From contig CAJCIF010000180.1 in assembly GCA_903970355.1 (NCBI GenBank), forward strand, positions 1-24,665: a DNA stretch of 24,665 nt, given 5' to 3'. A model generated the notes under the pieces. That model was not told the origin of the DNA. It did not search any database and worked only from the letters and a program-made list of their open reading frames with translations. The position numbers and the translations under genes were made by a program. The DNA is from Actinomycetota bacterium (GTDB taxonomy: Bacteria; Cyanobacteriota; Vampirovibrionia; Obscuribacterales; Obscuribacteraceae). Positions 15,237 to 22,299 of this stretch are shown piece by piece. Positions within the stretch are counted from its first letter, which is position 1; each line of letters begins with the position of its first letter.

Positions 15237-16169
15237 ATGGAGCGCTCAGCCGTGGCAGTAACCCAGGAAAAAGCCCTCAATTATTTTGGACTTCCAGAAG
15301 AATATTCTGCTCAAGAAAATTCCAAAGCGGTAATTGTCCCTGTGCCTTATGAGGCGACGACAAGCTATGGAAAAGGCACAAAAAATGGGCCCAATGCTGT
15401 TTTGGAAGCCAGTCAGCAAGTTGAGTTGTTTGACGACGAACTTTGGATAGAGTCCTACAAAATTGGTATTCAGACCATTTCCGAAGTAAATATGGAATTG
15501 CAGAACGGTGATACAGCGAAGCCGTTTCAGAAACTCTACGATGCAATTACGCCAATTGTTGAATTCGGTAAATTCCCTATTGTCATAGGCGGCGAGCATT
15601 CGTTATCGCTTGGTCCGGTTTCAGCATGTGTTGAACGTTTTCCAGATTTATCCATTCTCCAAATAGATGCGCACGCGAACTTGCGTGATTCATATGAAGG
15701 CAATCCGTACAGCCATGCTTCTATCGGCTATCACTTGTATAAAATGCTTCCTGAACCATGCCTTACGCAAGTCGGGATACGAAATATCAGCGCGGGAGAA
15801 GTGCGATGGCTTGAGCAAGAAGAACCAAACATCAATATCTTCTGGGCACGCCATCAAAAAACCTGGAATTTTCACGAAATAGTCCACACACTATCGGACA
15901 ACGTCTATTTAACGATTGACGTCGCCGGATTGGATTCTTCCATTATGCCGTCCACTGGTGCACCGGAACCAGGCGGCATGAATTGGGAACAATTGACTGA
16001 GTTGATTAAGCTTCTGTGCATCAGGAAAAATGTTGTCGGGGCAGATATCGTTGAACTTAGCCCGATCAATAATCTGCACGCTCCGGATTTTCTTGTCGCC
16101 AAACTCCTTTATAAAATCGTGGGCTATCGATTTGCTATGGAACTTGGAGTCACGAAAAAATACCTCTAG
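15237..16169 (+). CDS. Agmatinase/arginase-family protein with altered metal ligands
   Basis: This 310-residue protein is plainly a SpeB (agmatinase) homologue, whose family hydrolyses guanidino compounds such as agmatine to putrescine and urea at a two-manganese site. GGEHS (H121), IDAHAN (D144, H146), YSHASIG (H160), TIDVAGLD (D228) and TGAPEPGG are in order. Two of the six metal ligands are changed. The third position of D-x-H-x-D is N148 instead of Asp, and the second Asp of T-x-D-x-D is A230. One substitution would weaken each metal site. The GAPEPGG loop, ADIVELSP and the rest of the fold are well kept, so the protein is probably selected for something, perhaps binding or regulation, or a mononuclear reaction. 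The ribosome site before ATG 15237 is weak; GTG 15252 is a less likely alternative. It follows dapE by 60 nt and precedes tadA by 18 nt. Confidence 0.85.
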   Translation: MERSAVAVTQEKALNYFGLPEEYSAQENSKAVIVPVPYEATTSYGKGTKNGPNAVLEASQQVELFDDELWIESYKIGIQTISEVNMELQNGDTAKPFQKLYDAITPIVEFGKFPIVIGGEHSLSLGPVSACVERFPDLSILQIDAHANLRDSYEGNPYSHASIGYHLYKMLPEPCLTQVGIRNISAGEVRWLEQEEPNINIFWARHQKTWNFHEIVHTLSDNVYLTIDVAGLDSSIMPSTGAPEPGGMNWEQLTELIKLLCIRKNVVGADIVELSPINNLHAPDFLVAKLLYKIVGYRFAMELGVTKKYL

Positions 16170-16187
16170 AAAATTCAAGCTGAATAT

Positions 16188-16655
16188 ATGGCAAACACGG
16201 TTAGCACACCAGATGCGACTTGGATGAAGATTGCGCTTACCGAAGCCGGTTTGGCGAACGGTGACGTCCCGGTAGGAAGCATCATCGTCCAAGCGGGTCA
16301 ATTGATAGCGCAAGGACACAATCGCAAAGTTGAAACACATGACCCAACCGATCATGCTGAAATAGTGGCTATTCGCGCCGCCAGCCAACAACTTGGCACT
16401 TGGCGGCTGGAAAACTGTACTATCTACACTACCCTCGAACCGTGCCCAATGTGCGCAGAAGCAATCATTCAAGCCAGAATTTCAAAATTGGTATTTGGCG
16501 CCTACGACCCGCTTTCCGGGGCAACCGGTTCGAAGTTTAACCTTTTTGTATCTGGCCGAATTTACCCAATCCCGGAAGTAATAGGGGGCATATTGGAAGA
16601 AGATTGCCAATCTCTCCTGAAGGCTTTTTTTCGAGGCAAAGTTGAACAACCCTAA
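16188..16655 (+). CDS. tadA: tRNA adenosine-34 deaminase
   Basis: This 155-residue zinc deaminase converts adenosine to inosine at the wobble position of tRNA-Arg(ACG). The zinc-binding and proton-shuttle residues are H56 and E58 in DHAEIVA and C86/C89 in EPCPMCAEA. The NGDVPVGSIIV strand and HNRKVETHDPTDHAE are typical of TadA rather than cytidine or guanine deaminases. Length is normal. The ribosome site is weak. Its end overlaps the next gene by 14 nt, so it is embedded in the operon. Confidence 0.9.
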   Translation: MANTVSTPDATWMKIALTEAGLANGDVPVGSIIVQAGQLIAQGHNRKVETHDPTDHAEIVAIRAASQQLGTWRLENCTIYTTLEPCPMCAEAIIQARISKLVFGAYDPLSGATGSKFNLFVSGRIYPIPEVIGGILEEDCQSLLKAFFRGKVEQP

Positions 16656-18393
16656 GCGCAATAATTTAAAGCATATTGCTTCATTCTGCCTCGCTGCGTG
16701 TTTCTTTTCTGCAACAGCTCCATTTGCAGTGGCGCTCGATGCCCCTCCCAAAACAGATACTTCCCGCATCGCACAGGGGTTTCAATATCTTTCCGATTTG
16801 CATATCGATAAGGCAATTGCTGTTTTTGCTGATTTGCTAGCCAATAATTGCAAATTTGAAAACGATCTAAATAGACGCAAAGCTACCGCACAGCTTTACG
16901 CTTTGATTGGACAAGCACTTATGTTCGATGAAAATGAGCGCTCGGCTGAACAATGCTTTTACATAGCAACTTTGCTCGATCCCACTAACAAATTGTACAA
17001 AGCCTGCAGAGCAGACTGCCTTAATCGTCTGTGGAGAATTCCCGAAGCCGAGCAAATTATCGAAAAGCTAGATCCCAAGCCGGGCGACAGCCTGAGAATC
17101 TACGAAGTTGCAGCATCTCCAGCCTTGCGACGAATGGACTATGCAAAAGCCATTCATATACTGGAAAAGGGTTTAACCACTTCTGGTGGTGGCAGTGTTC
17201 GTGCCCACTCATACACAATTCTGGCGCGTGCTAATTTGAGGGAAGGACAGTCTGGAGCAGCTTCTACATATTATTCCAAAGCAGCAAATTCTACTCAATC
17301 TCCCTATCTTGCAAAAGTGTTCTCTGCTCTGGCGAAATTATGCGAGGAAAAACGGGACGAAGCAAAAGCTCTCTACGCAGAGGCCGGCAAGATTAATCCC
17401 GAAGATCCGGGTTGGCTTTACGGATTATCAATTGCCTCAAACAAAGACAGTCCCAAGCGAGAAAGCATTGATTCAATAGAAAAAGCTGCCCAATGCCAGC
17501 GTTTTTCTGTTCTAATATTGGTCAAACTTGCTTTGCATTTAGATGGTTTGAAGCAAACGCAGGAAGCGCACAAATGTCTGGATTACACTTTAAAAGTTCG
17601 GCCCTGGTCTCTGGACCCGCATTTGACGAAGGGGATACTTTACCGCAATGCTCATGATTATGCCTCTGCAGAAAAAGAATTTCGCTCCTGCATTGGCTTA
17701 GATCCTTATGCTCCACAGGCTTACACTGAGCTTGCCAGCATGGACACAGATAACGGAAAGAAAGACGAAGCCATCAAGGTGTATGAAGAGGGGACGAAAA
17801 ATAGTCCTTCCTCATCCATTTTTCTACCGTACGGAATGCTCATGCTTGGTAGCGGTGCTTTCGACAAGGCACAGCCGTTATTTGAAAAAGCCATTTCACA
17901 CTGTTTCGATCCAGACCATGGGAACGTCCTTGTGAAAAATGATTTTGCTAAAGCACATGCTGGTTTGGGCACTTGTTTATACAAGAAGAAAGATATTCCC
18001 GGAGCGCTGAAAGAAGCAAAACAATTCAACAAATACAAGTTTGTTCCTGTTCTGAGCGCGTTATTGAGCCTTATAAAACTGCGCCCGGGGAGAATAGATT
18101 TTGACGCAATCGGTAACGATCGAACTCCAGAGTTAATTGCAGCAGAACATGTGGCGCTTGCTGATATGTTATTCGAAACTCGTCAGATTGCGGATTCCGT
18201 CAGTGAGTATCGTCTCGCTATTGCAAACAGTCCTTCTGATGTTGATCTGCACAGTTATTTGATGGCAGCGCTCAGCGAACAAAATGATTGGATGGGAACA
18301 GCAAGAGAAGACCTGGATTATTCTCGCCAGTTGGTGAATAAAGTACCGAATCAAGTGGACAAATTCATCAAAAATATACAGCATAAGAACTGA
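16642..18393 (+). CDS. Secreted TPR-repeat protein
   Basis: This 583-residue protein has a cleavable-looking signal peptide: a basic n-region (KRNNLKH), a hydrophobic core (SFCLAACFFSATAPFAV) and A-L-D at about residue 32. The mature part is a run of tetratricopeptide repeats; clear units include ASAEKEFRSCIGLDPYAPQA, KKDEAIKVYEEGTKNSP, and AFDKAQPLFEKAISHC. TPR arrays bind protein partners, so it is likely a periplasmic or surface-exposed scaffold. The start is TTG 16642, inside the end of tadA, with GAGG 6 nt upstream. Its stop shares one base with the next start (TGATG), so the M24-like protein is translationally coupled to it. The specific role is unknown. Confidence 0.85.
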   Translation: MNNPKRNNLKHIASFCLAACFFSATAPFAVALDAPPKTDTSRIAQGFQYLSDLHIDKAIAVFADLLANNCKFENDLNRRKATAQLYALIGQALMFDENERSAEQCFYIATLLDPTNKLYKACRADCLNRLWRIPEAEQIIEKLDPKPGDSLRIYEVAASPALRRMDYAKAIHILEKGLTTSGGGSVRAHSYTILARANLREGQSGAASTYYSKAANSTQSPYLAKVFSALAKLCEEKRDEAKALYAEAGKINPEDPGWLYGLSIASNKDSPKRESIDSIEKAAQCQRFSVLILVKLALHLDGLKQTQEAHKCLDYTLKVRPWSLDPHLTKGILYRNAHDYASAEKEFRSCIGLDPYAPQAYTELASMDTDNGKKDEAIKVYEEGTKNSPSSSIFLPYGMLMLGSGAFDKAQPLFEKAISHCFDPDHGNVLVKNDFAKAHAGLGTCLYKKKDIPGALKEAKQFNKYKFVPVLSALLSLIKLRPGRIDFDAIGNDRTPELIAAEHVALADMLFETRQIADSVSEYRLAIANSPSDVDLHSYLMAALSEQNDWMGTAREDLDYSRQLVNKVPNQVDKFIKNIQHKN

Positions 18394-19085
18394 TGTTGAG
18401 TTGCACAGACTATCTCAAGGAGTTCGAACGCTTGCAAGGAATTGCAATGGCTGTGACAAGTTCAGTTGCAAAAAACATCCAACCAGGAAACAGCGAGCTT
18501 GAAATTGCTCATCAGCTCGAACATGAATTAAGGGTAAAAGGATTGCACGATCACTGGTATCCAATACTTATTTGTGCAGGCAAAAATTCAGGTAAACCTC
18601 TTTCTCGAAGATTCCATTTACCTTCTGCTGATCTGGTCTGCGAAAACGATATTGTTATTGTTGATTCAACGCCAATGAAAGAAACAGTTTGGGGTAATTG
18701 GTCTATCACTGTCTCTATCGGTAATGATGTTTTCTTTCAAGATCTTTGTCGCGACAGTCTAAGCCTGGTCTCAGAGACCCTTTCCTTTGCTCAAAATGAA
18801 GCCAAAACAATCGGCGATATTTTTGATTTTTGCACGGCTCGAATGGCAGCTCTTGAGCTAACTTCACTTGATCCAAGAGATGATGTTGGCCACTCAATAT
18901 TTCAAGTGCCGATCGGGCAGACGGTCGATCTAACACCGCTTGAAGATCGCCTTTTCATAAGCGAAGAATATCGCCAATCCGCAATTGCAGGATTAGTCTC
19001 AATCGAGCCACAAGTTGGTCGAATAAATCCTAAAGACGGCATTATGTACGGTGCCAAACATCAGGCTGTTGTGCAACGCGTGTAA
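18393..19085 (+). CDS. M24 (aminopeptidase P / creatinase fold) protein, degenerate metal site
   Basis: This 230-residue protein has the 'pita-bread' fold of M24 peptidases without their N-terminal domain. PGNSELEIAHQLEHEL at residues 31-46 is the usual entry motif. Of the five metal ligands expected, D91 (VDSTP), H167 (DVGHSIF) and E205 (SIEPQVG) are seen. The second Asp aligns with N102 in VWGNWSI, and the last Glu, expected in GAKHQAVV near residue 222, is Lys or His. Two lost ligands make a dinuclear peptidase unlikely. M24 pseudo-peptidases that bind rather than cut peptides are known in general. It is coupled to the TPR gene by a TGATG overlap and is the last gene of the operon. Confidence 0.7.
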   Translation: MLSCTDYLKEFERLQGIAMAVTSSVAKNIQPGNSELEIAHQLEHELRVKGLHDHWYPILICAGKNSGKPLSRRFHLPSADLVCENDIVIVDSTPMKETVWGNWSITVSIGNDVFFQDLCRDSLSLVSETLSFAQNEAKTIGDIFDFCTARMAALELTSLDPRDDVGHSIFQVPIGQTVDLTPLEDRLFISEEYRQSAIAGLVSIEPQVGRINPKDGIMYGAKHQAVVQRV

Positions 19086-19412
19086 TGTTTCAGTTCAAAA
19101 AGTGATCGCTTTTTTGCAATAAAAAAGTGCTTACCGCTTTTATGAAGCTAGCCATAGATGCACGTATACAGGTGGTAAACCGCCCCTTTAGTCTTTTCTG
19201 CTTGACGACTGTTTGGTAGGTTGAAGGCACTTCTTATTTCCAAAACTTTCAAAGGAATCTCCGCCAAAAATCTGCTGTGCTCACGCATCCAGTTGTATTT
19301 CTCAGCAAACTGCTGTTGGCGGAAAGAAGTAAGTCTGTGTTCCACCCACACCGGAACACGGCTTTGTGCTGCGCAAATAGGTGCTCAGCCCAGACCAACC
19401 GAGGAGGAAAAA
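19086..19412. other. Operon end and leader of the 19413 gene
   Basis: The first 60 nt hold the tandem hairpins of the upstream operon. The remaining 270 nt are the leader of the gene at 19413. A minus-strand frame of about 67 codons (19148-19351) is open, but it lacks a ribosome site and recognisable protein features. No clear promoter or RNA gene is seen. Confidence 0.4.
19097..19141 (+). terminator. Tandem short terminators at the end of the DAP-to-M24 operon
   Basis: Two hairpins with nearly the same stem stand side by side. AAAAAGT/GCTTTTT with loop GATC (19097-19114) is followed by AAAAGTG/CGCTTTT with loop CTTAC (19123-19141). Each has one G-U pair and ends in a T-run. The first begins 12 nt after the M24-like stop codon. 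They look like duplicated rho-independent terminators. Confidence 0.7.
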
Positions 19413-19922
19413 ATGAACAAGGTGTGTTTCGTTTCCCCATATGCCATTGGTGGTGAGACACCAAATGGTTGGCTCAAAGACAACGGCTACGAAGCTCTCA
19501 TGTTGTCTGGCCAACCTTACGATGAGTCCGATCTTGGATTCCTGTCTTCTGTCTTGATCATTGAGGTGTCGAGCTTCGGCATCACAATCATGGACGGAAT
19601 CGGCATGGGAACTAAGTCCATTACGACAGAGGAGATTGTCGATGTTGCGCTGGCAGAAGAAGGTCTTGAACGGATCATCTACTTCTGCGCTAATCGACCG
19701 AATTACATCGAACAAGCCAAGCGCCTTGCCGCAGGGCCTGTTCCTCTCACTATCGTCCACTGTGAGCACCTCGACCCTGAGTTGCTTAGCGGTGAGGAGT
19801 TCGCTGACTGCATGAAAATCGTCTGCCTCGATTGCATGGGCACCCATGCCATGACGATTCTCACGAACGGCTACTTCGAAACTGGTGCTCTCGTCACTAC
19901 CGACGAGCGACTCTTCGCCTAA
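19413..19922 (+). CDS. Hypothetical 169-residue protein next to the NAD cassette
   Basis: I do not recognise this protein. It looks like a small alpha/beta domain: FVSPYAIGG at the front, a strand FLSSVLIIEVSSFG, then RIIYFCANRPNYIEQAKRLA and VPLTIVHCEHLDPELLSG. It carries seven cysteines, most of them in the second half (CVNRP-like and IVCLDCMGTHAM contexts), which could bind a metal. No signal peptide or membrane helix is seen. GAGGAGG lies about 6 nt before ATG 19413; the frame is open further upstream but has no ribosome site there. It ends in its own hairpin at 19930, so it is probably a separate transcription unit from nadD. Confidence 0.6.
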   Translation: MNKVCFVSPYAIGGETPNGWLKDNGYEALMLSGQPYDESDLGFLSSVLIIEVSSFGITIMDGIGMGTKSITTEEIVDVALAEEGLERIIYFCANRPNYIEQAKRLAAGPVPLTIVHCEHLDPELLSGEEFADCMKIVCLDCMGTHAMTILTNGYFETGALVTTDERLFA

Positions 19923-19929
19923 TTCAACA

Positions 19930-19969
19930 CCGTGGTGCTCGGAGAAAGTAAATCTTCCAAGCACCACGG
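19930..19969 (+). terminator. Stem-loop after the 19413 gene
   Basis: CCGTGGTGCT (19930-19939) pairs exactly with AGCACCACGG (19960-19969). The stem continues as GGA/TCC after one mismatch. It starts 8 nt after the stop, and GTTTCATTTATATTTTT follows, so termination on the plus strand is likely. Confidence 0.7.
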
Positions 19970-20353
19970 GTTTCATTTATATTTTTCATTTTATACTCTC
20001 TTTTATAGTATTCTGTCGAACCGCTTTTAGGCTTGCTTCTCAGGCCGGATGGAGTTCTGCTAGACCGCTTTCCGGCTGAACATTTGCTCACTCAAACACT
20101 GATTGGGTGCGCTCTAGAAGGCATTGCCAAGTGGTTTGCCCTTATGCGCCTGCATTTCTCCTTTTTCACGCTAGCCCTCTTGGTAGAGAAATTCAGGAGT
20201 TCTGACGTAGGCTCAGGTCAGTATTTGAAATTTCTCCATAAGAGAACCAGAGGCCTATAGGTTCTTAAATAACACCAACTCGCATCGCACCTAGCCTTTG
20301 TTGCATAGCTCAAGGGTGGATTTGTGGTTGCAAAAATTCAGAAAGGAAATCGT
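19970..20353 (+). other. 384-nt leader before the NAD cassette, no gene seen
   Basis: The first 50 nt are an AT-rich stretch with ATAGTAT at 20005-20011, then GTCGAAC, like the one at 2496-2516. Further on an AGAACC/GGTTCT hairpin (20243-20265) followed by TAAATAA lies 90 nt before nadD. The length would allow a structured 5' leader, but I recognise no riboswitch class, including the known NAD-I and NAD-II motifs. Small open frames (19885-20079, 20033-20260) have no ribosome sites. Confidence 0.4.
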
Positions 20354-21040
20354 ATGAGGAAAAAAATTGCGATGTTCGGAAGCGCCTGCGATCCACCCAC
20401 TCGCGACCACATAACAGTGGCTTATGAAGCTAAGTGCCAACTCGGCGTTTCGAGAGTGGAGATTGTCCCAAACCGCACGTCACCCACGCACGACAAAGTG
20501 ATAATGACGGATCCGGAGATAAGATTCCGATTGGTACGAGCCGCCTGCATACCCTATAACGGGGAGTTGGTGGCAAGCCGAATTGAGATAGACAGCCCGA
20601 TTCCAGGGCCGTCTTATACTCTCAACACACTCCTGGAGCAAAGACGATTACACGGCAAAGATGCGCTCCTTTACTTCATAACCGGTGCGGATGCAGCCGG
20701 TGCGTTGGGTGGATGGAAAGGAGCAGAGGATTGTTTTAAGTTGGCTACTTTCGTAGTTGCGCCGCGAGGGTGCCAACCATTCGACAGAGCCTTAATCAGA
20801 GAGCAGGTAAAAGGTGGATACCAGCCGATTCTGCTGGATGCCTGCCCGCGTTCAAACGTCTCAAGCACAATTGTTCGTGACCGAGTTCGTGACGGATTGA
20901 CCGTCAGGAATCTGGTACCGGATGTGGTGTATTGGGGCATCAAGTACCACGGTTTGTATCTGCCACCAGGGTCTCAAACACCTGTTGGCGAGGAGGCGCT
21001 CGGCGAAGAGGGACGCTGGGCGTTGGCGTTCCTCCTCTAG
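20354..21040 (+). CDS. nadD: Nicotinate-nucleotide adenylyltransferase
   Basis: This 228-residue nucleotidyltransferase joins nicotinate mononucleotide and ATP to make deamido-NAD. The ATP-binding signature near the start reads GSACDPPTRDH (residues 9-19), so the usual H-x-G-H is T-x-x-H, as in eukaryotic NMNATs; the second histidine (H19) is kept. The C-terminal phosphate-binding motif is NVSSTIVRDRVRDG, the I-S-S-T-x-I-R motif of NadD. YTLNTLLEQRR and FITGADAAGALGGWK match the family's middle segments. AAAGGAAAT lies 4-6 nt before ATG 20354, preferred over the in-frame ATG at 20324. A Gly/Glu-rich tail of about 20 residues follows the usual end. pncB begins 44 nt downstream. Confidence 0.88.
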   Translation: MRKKIAMFGSACDPPTRDHITVAYEAKCQLGVSRVEIVPNRTSPTHDKVIMTDPEIRFRLVRAACIPYNGELVASRIEIDSPIPGPSYTLNTLLEQRRLHGKDALLYFITGADAAGALGGWKGAEDCFKLATFVVAPRGCQPFDRALIREQVKGGYQPILLDACPRSNVSSTIVRDRVRDGLTVRNLVPDVVYWGIKYHGLYLPPGSQTPVGEEALGEEGRWALAFLL

Positions 21041-21084
21041 GCCCTTACGAATGGTTCTATCAAAAATATGGAAGGAGCAAAACA

Positions 21085-22266
21085 ATGATCAAATCTCTTT
21101 TTGACAACGATCTCTACAAACTCACCATGCAGAACGCCGTGCGGCTTCTATATCCAGAGGTCCGGGTCAAGTATCGCTTTATCGACCGTCGCCCCAGGCT
21201 TGATTGGACGCCGAAGGCGTTCCAGTCTCTGAACCGCAAGATCAAAGCTATGTCCGAGCTGAGGCTGACTCGTGAAGAGCGTCTCTGGGGCGAGTCCAGG
21301 CTGCCCTGGGTCAACCCTAGCTACTGGGACATGCTAGCTGCTTATCGCTACAATCCGGAGGAGGTAGACACCAGGTTGGAGAAAGGCCACCTACAATTGG
21401 GGATCGCGGGCTTTTGGGGGCACTCGATTCCTTGGGAGGTGCCTGCCCTAGCCTTAGCCTCCGAAACGTACTACGAAGAGATCGACACCAACTGGAGCCA
21501 CGACGGGCAAGAGGCACTCATGCTCGAAAAGTCCGCTCAGCTCCAAGATGCTGAAGTTCCCTGGGGCGATTTCGGCACCAGACGCAGGCGTGACTTTGAG
21601 TCACAAGAGCGGGTGGTGCGCATCTGCCATCGCAATCCGAACTTCACCGGCACAAGCAACGTTCACCTGGCGATGAAGTACGACATTAAGCCGCTTGGCA
21701 CCATGGCTCACGAATGGCCTATGGCGCACTCGGTTCTCTTCTCCCTTCGGCATGCCAACCGTTTCTCTATGAACGCCTGGAACGATGTCTACCGAGGGAA
21801 TCTCGGCACAGCCTTGCCTGATACGTTCGGCACCGACGCTTTCCTGCGCGATTTCGATGGTGTTCTCGCTCGCCTATTCGACTCCGTGCGTCACGATTCA
21901 GCCGACCCCTATGCATTCACTGAGAAGTTCATCGCCCATTACACCCAGTTGGGCATTAATTGGCGCTCGAAGCAGTTCGGCTACACCGACGGCAACGACG
22001 TCAAGTCTGCGATTGCGCTTAAATCCTGGTTGAAGGAAAAGGGCGGCCAGTGCTGGTTTGGCATTGGCACGTCCATGACCAACGACTTTGGTCCGAGTAG
22101 CCCCGCTCTTTCTATTGTCATCAAGCTGTCCGAAGTGATCGACCGGAGCGGTGTCGCGGTATCGGTTGTGAAGCTTTCGGATACACCAGAGAAGGCCACA
22201 GGCGACGAGGACGCTCTCCGAGTCGCGCGATGGACACACTTCGGTACTCCCCTTGATGCTAAATAA
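21085..22266 (+). CDS. pncB: Nicotinate phosphoribosyltransferase
   Basis: This 393-residue enzyme makes nicotinate mononucleotide from nicotinate and PRPP, the first step of the Preiss-Handler pathway. The family's motifs are in order: FDNDLYKLTMQ at residues 6-16, FGTRRRRDFE near 163-172, GTSNVHLA at 189-196, GTMAHEWPMAH at 205-215 with the phospho-accepting H209, DTFGTDAFLRDF, VRHDSADP and FGIGTSMTND. Length is that of E. coli PncB (400). The GTMAHEW motif marks it as nicotinate-specific rather than a nicotinamide phosphoribosyltransferase. VRHDSADP has Ala where Gly is usual, a mild change. GAAGGAG lies about 7 nt before the ATG; prs follows after 33 nt. Confidence 0.93.
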   Translation: MIKSLFDNDLYKLTMQNAVRLLYPEVRVKYRFIDRRPRLDWTPKAFQSLNRKIKAMSELRLTREERLWGESRLPWVNPSYWDMLAAYRYNPEEVDTRLEKGHLQLGIAGFWGHSIPWEVPALALASETYYEEIDTNWSHDGQEALMLEKSAQLQDAEVPWGDFGTRRRRDFESQERVVRICHRNPNFTGTSNVHLAMKYDIKPLGTMAHEWPMAHSVLFSLRHANRFSMNAWNDVYRGNLGTALPDTFGTDAFLRDFDGVLARLFDSVRHDSADPYAFTEKFIAHYTQLGINWRSKQFGYTDGNDVKSAIALKSWLKEKGGQCWFGIGTSMTNDFGPSSPALSIVIKLSEVIDRSGVAVSVVKLSDTPEKATGDEDALRVARWTHFGTPLDAK

Positions 22267-22299
22267 CCAATTCGATCCATCACATTCGAAAGGACCTTT

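Noticed and set aside
19148..19351. Minus-strand open frame of about 67 codons before the 19413 gene
   Set aside because: It has no ribosome site and no recognisable domain, and it overlaps the probable leader of a well-supported plus-strand gene.
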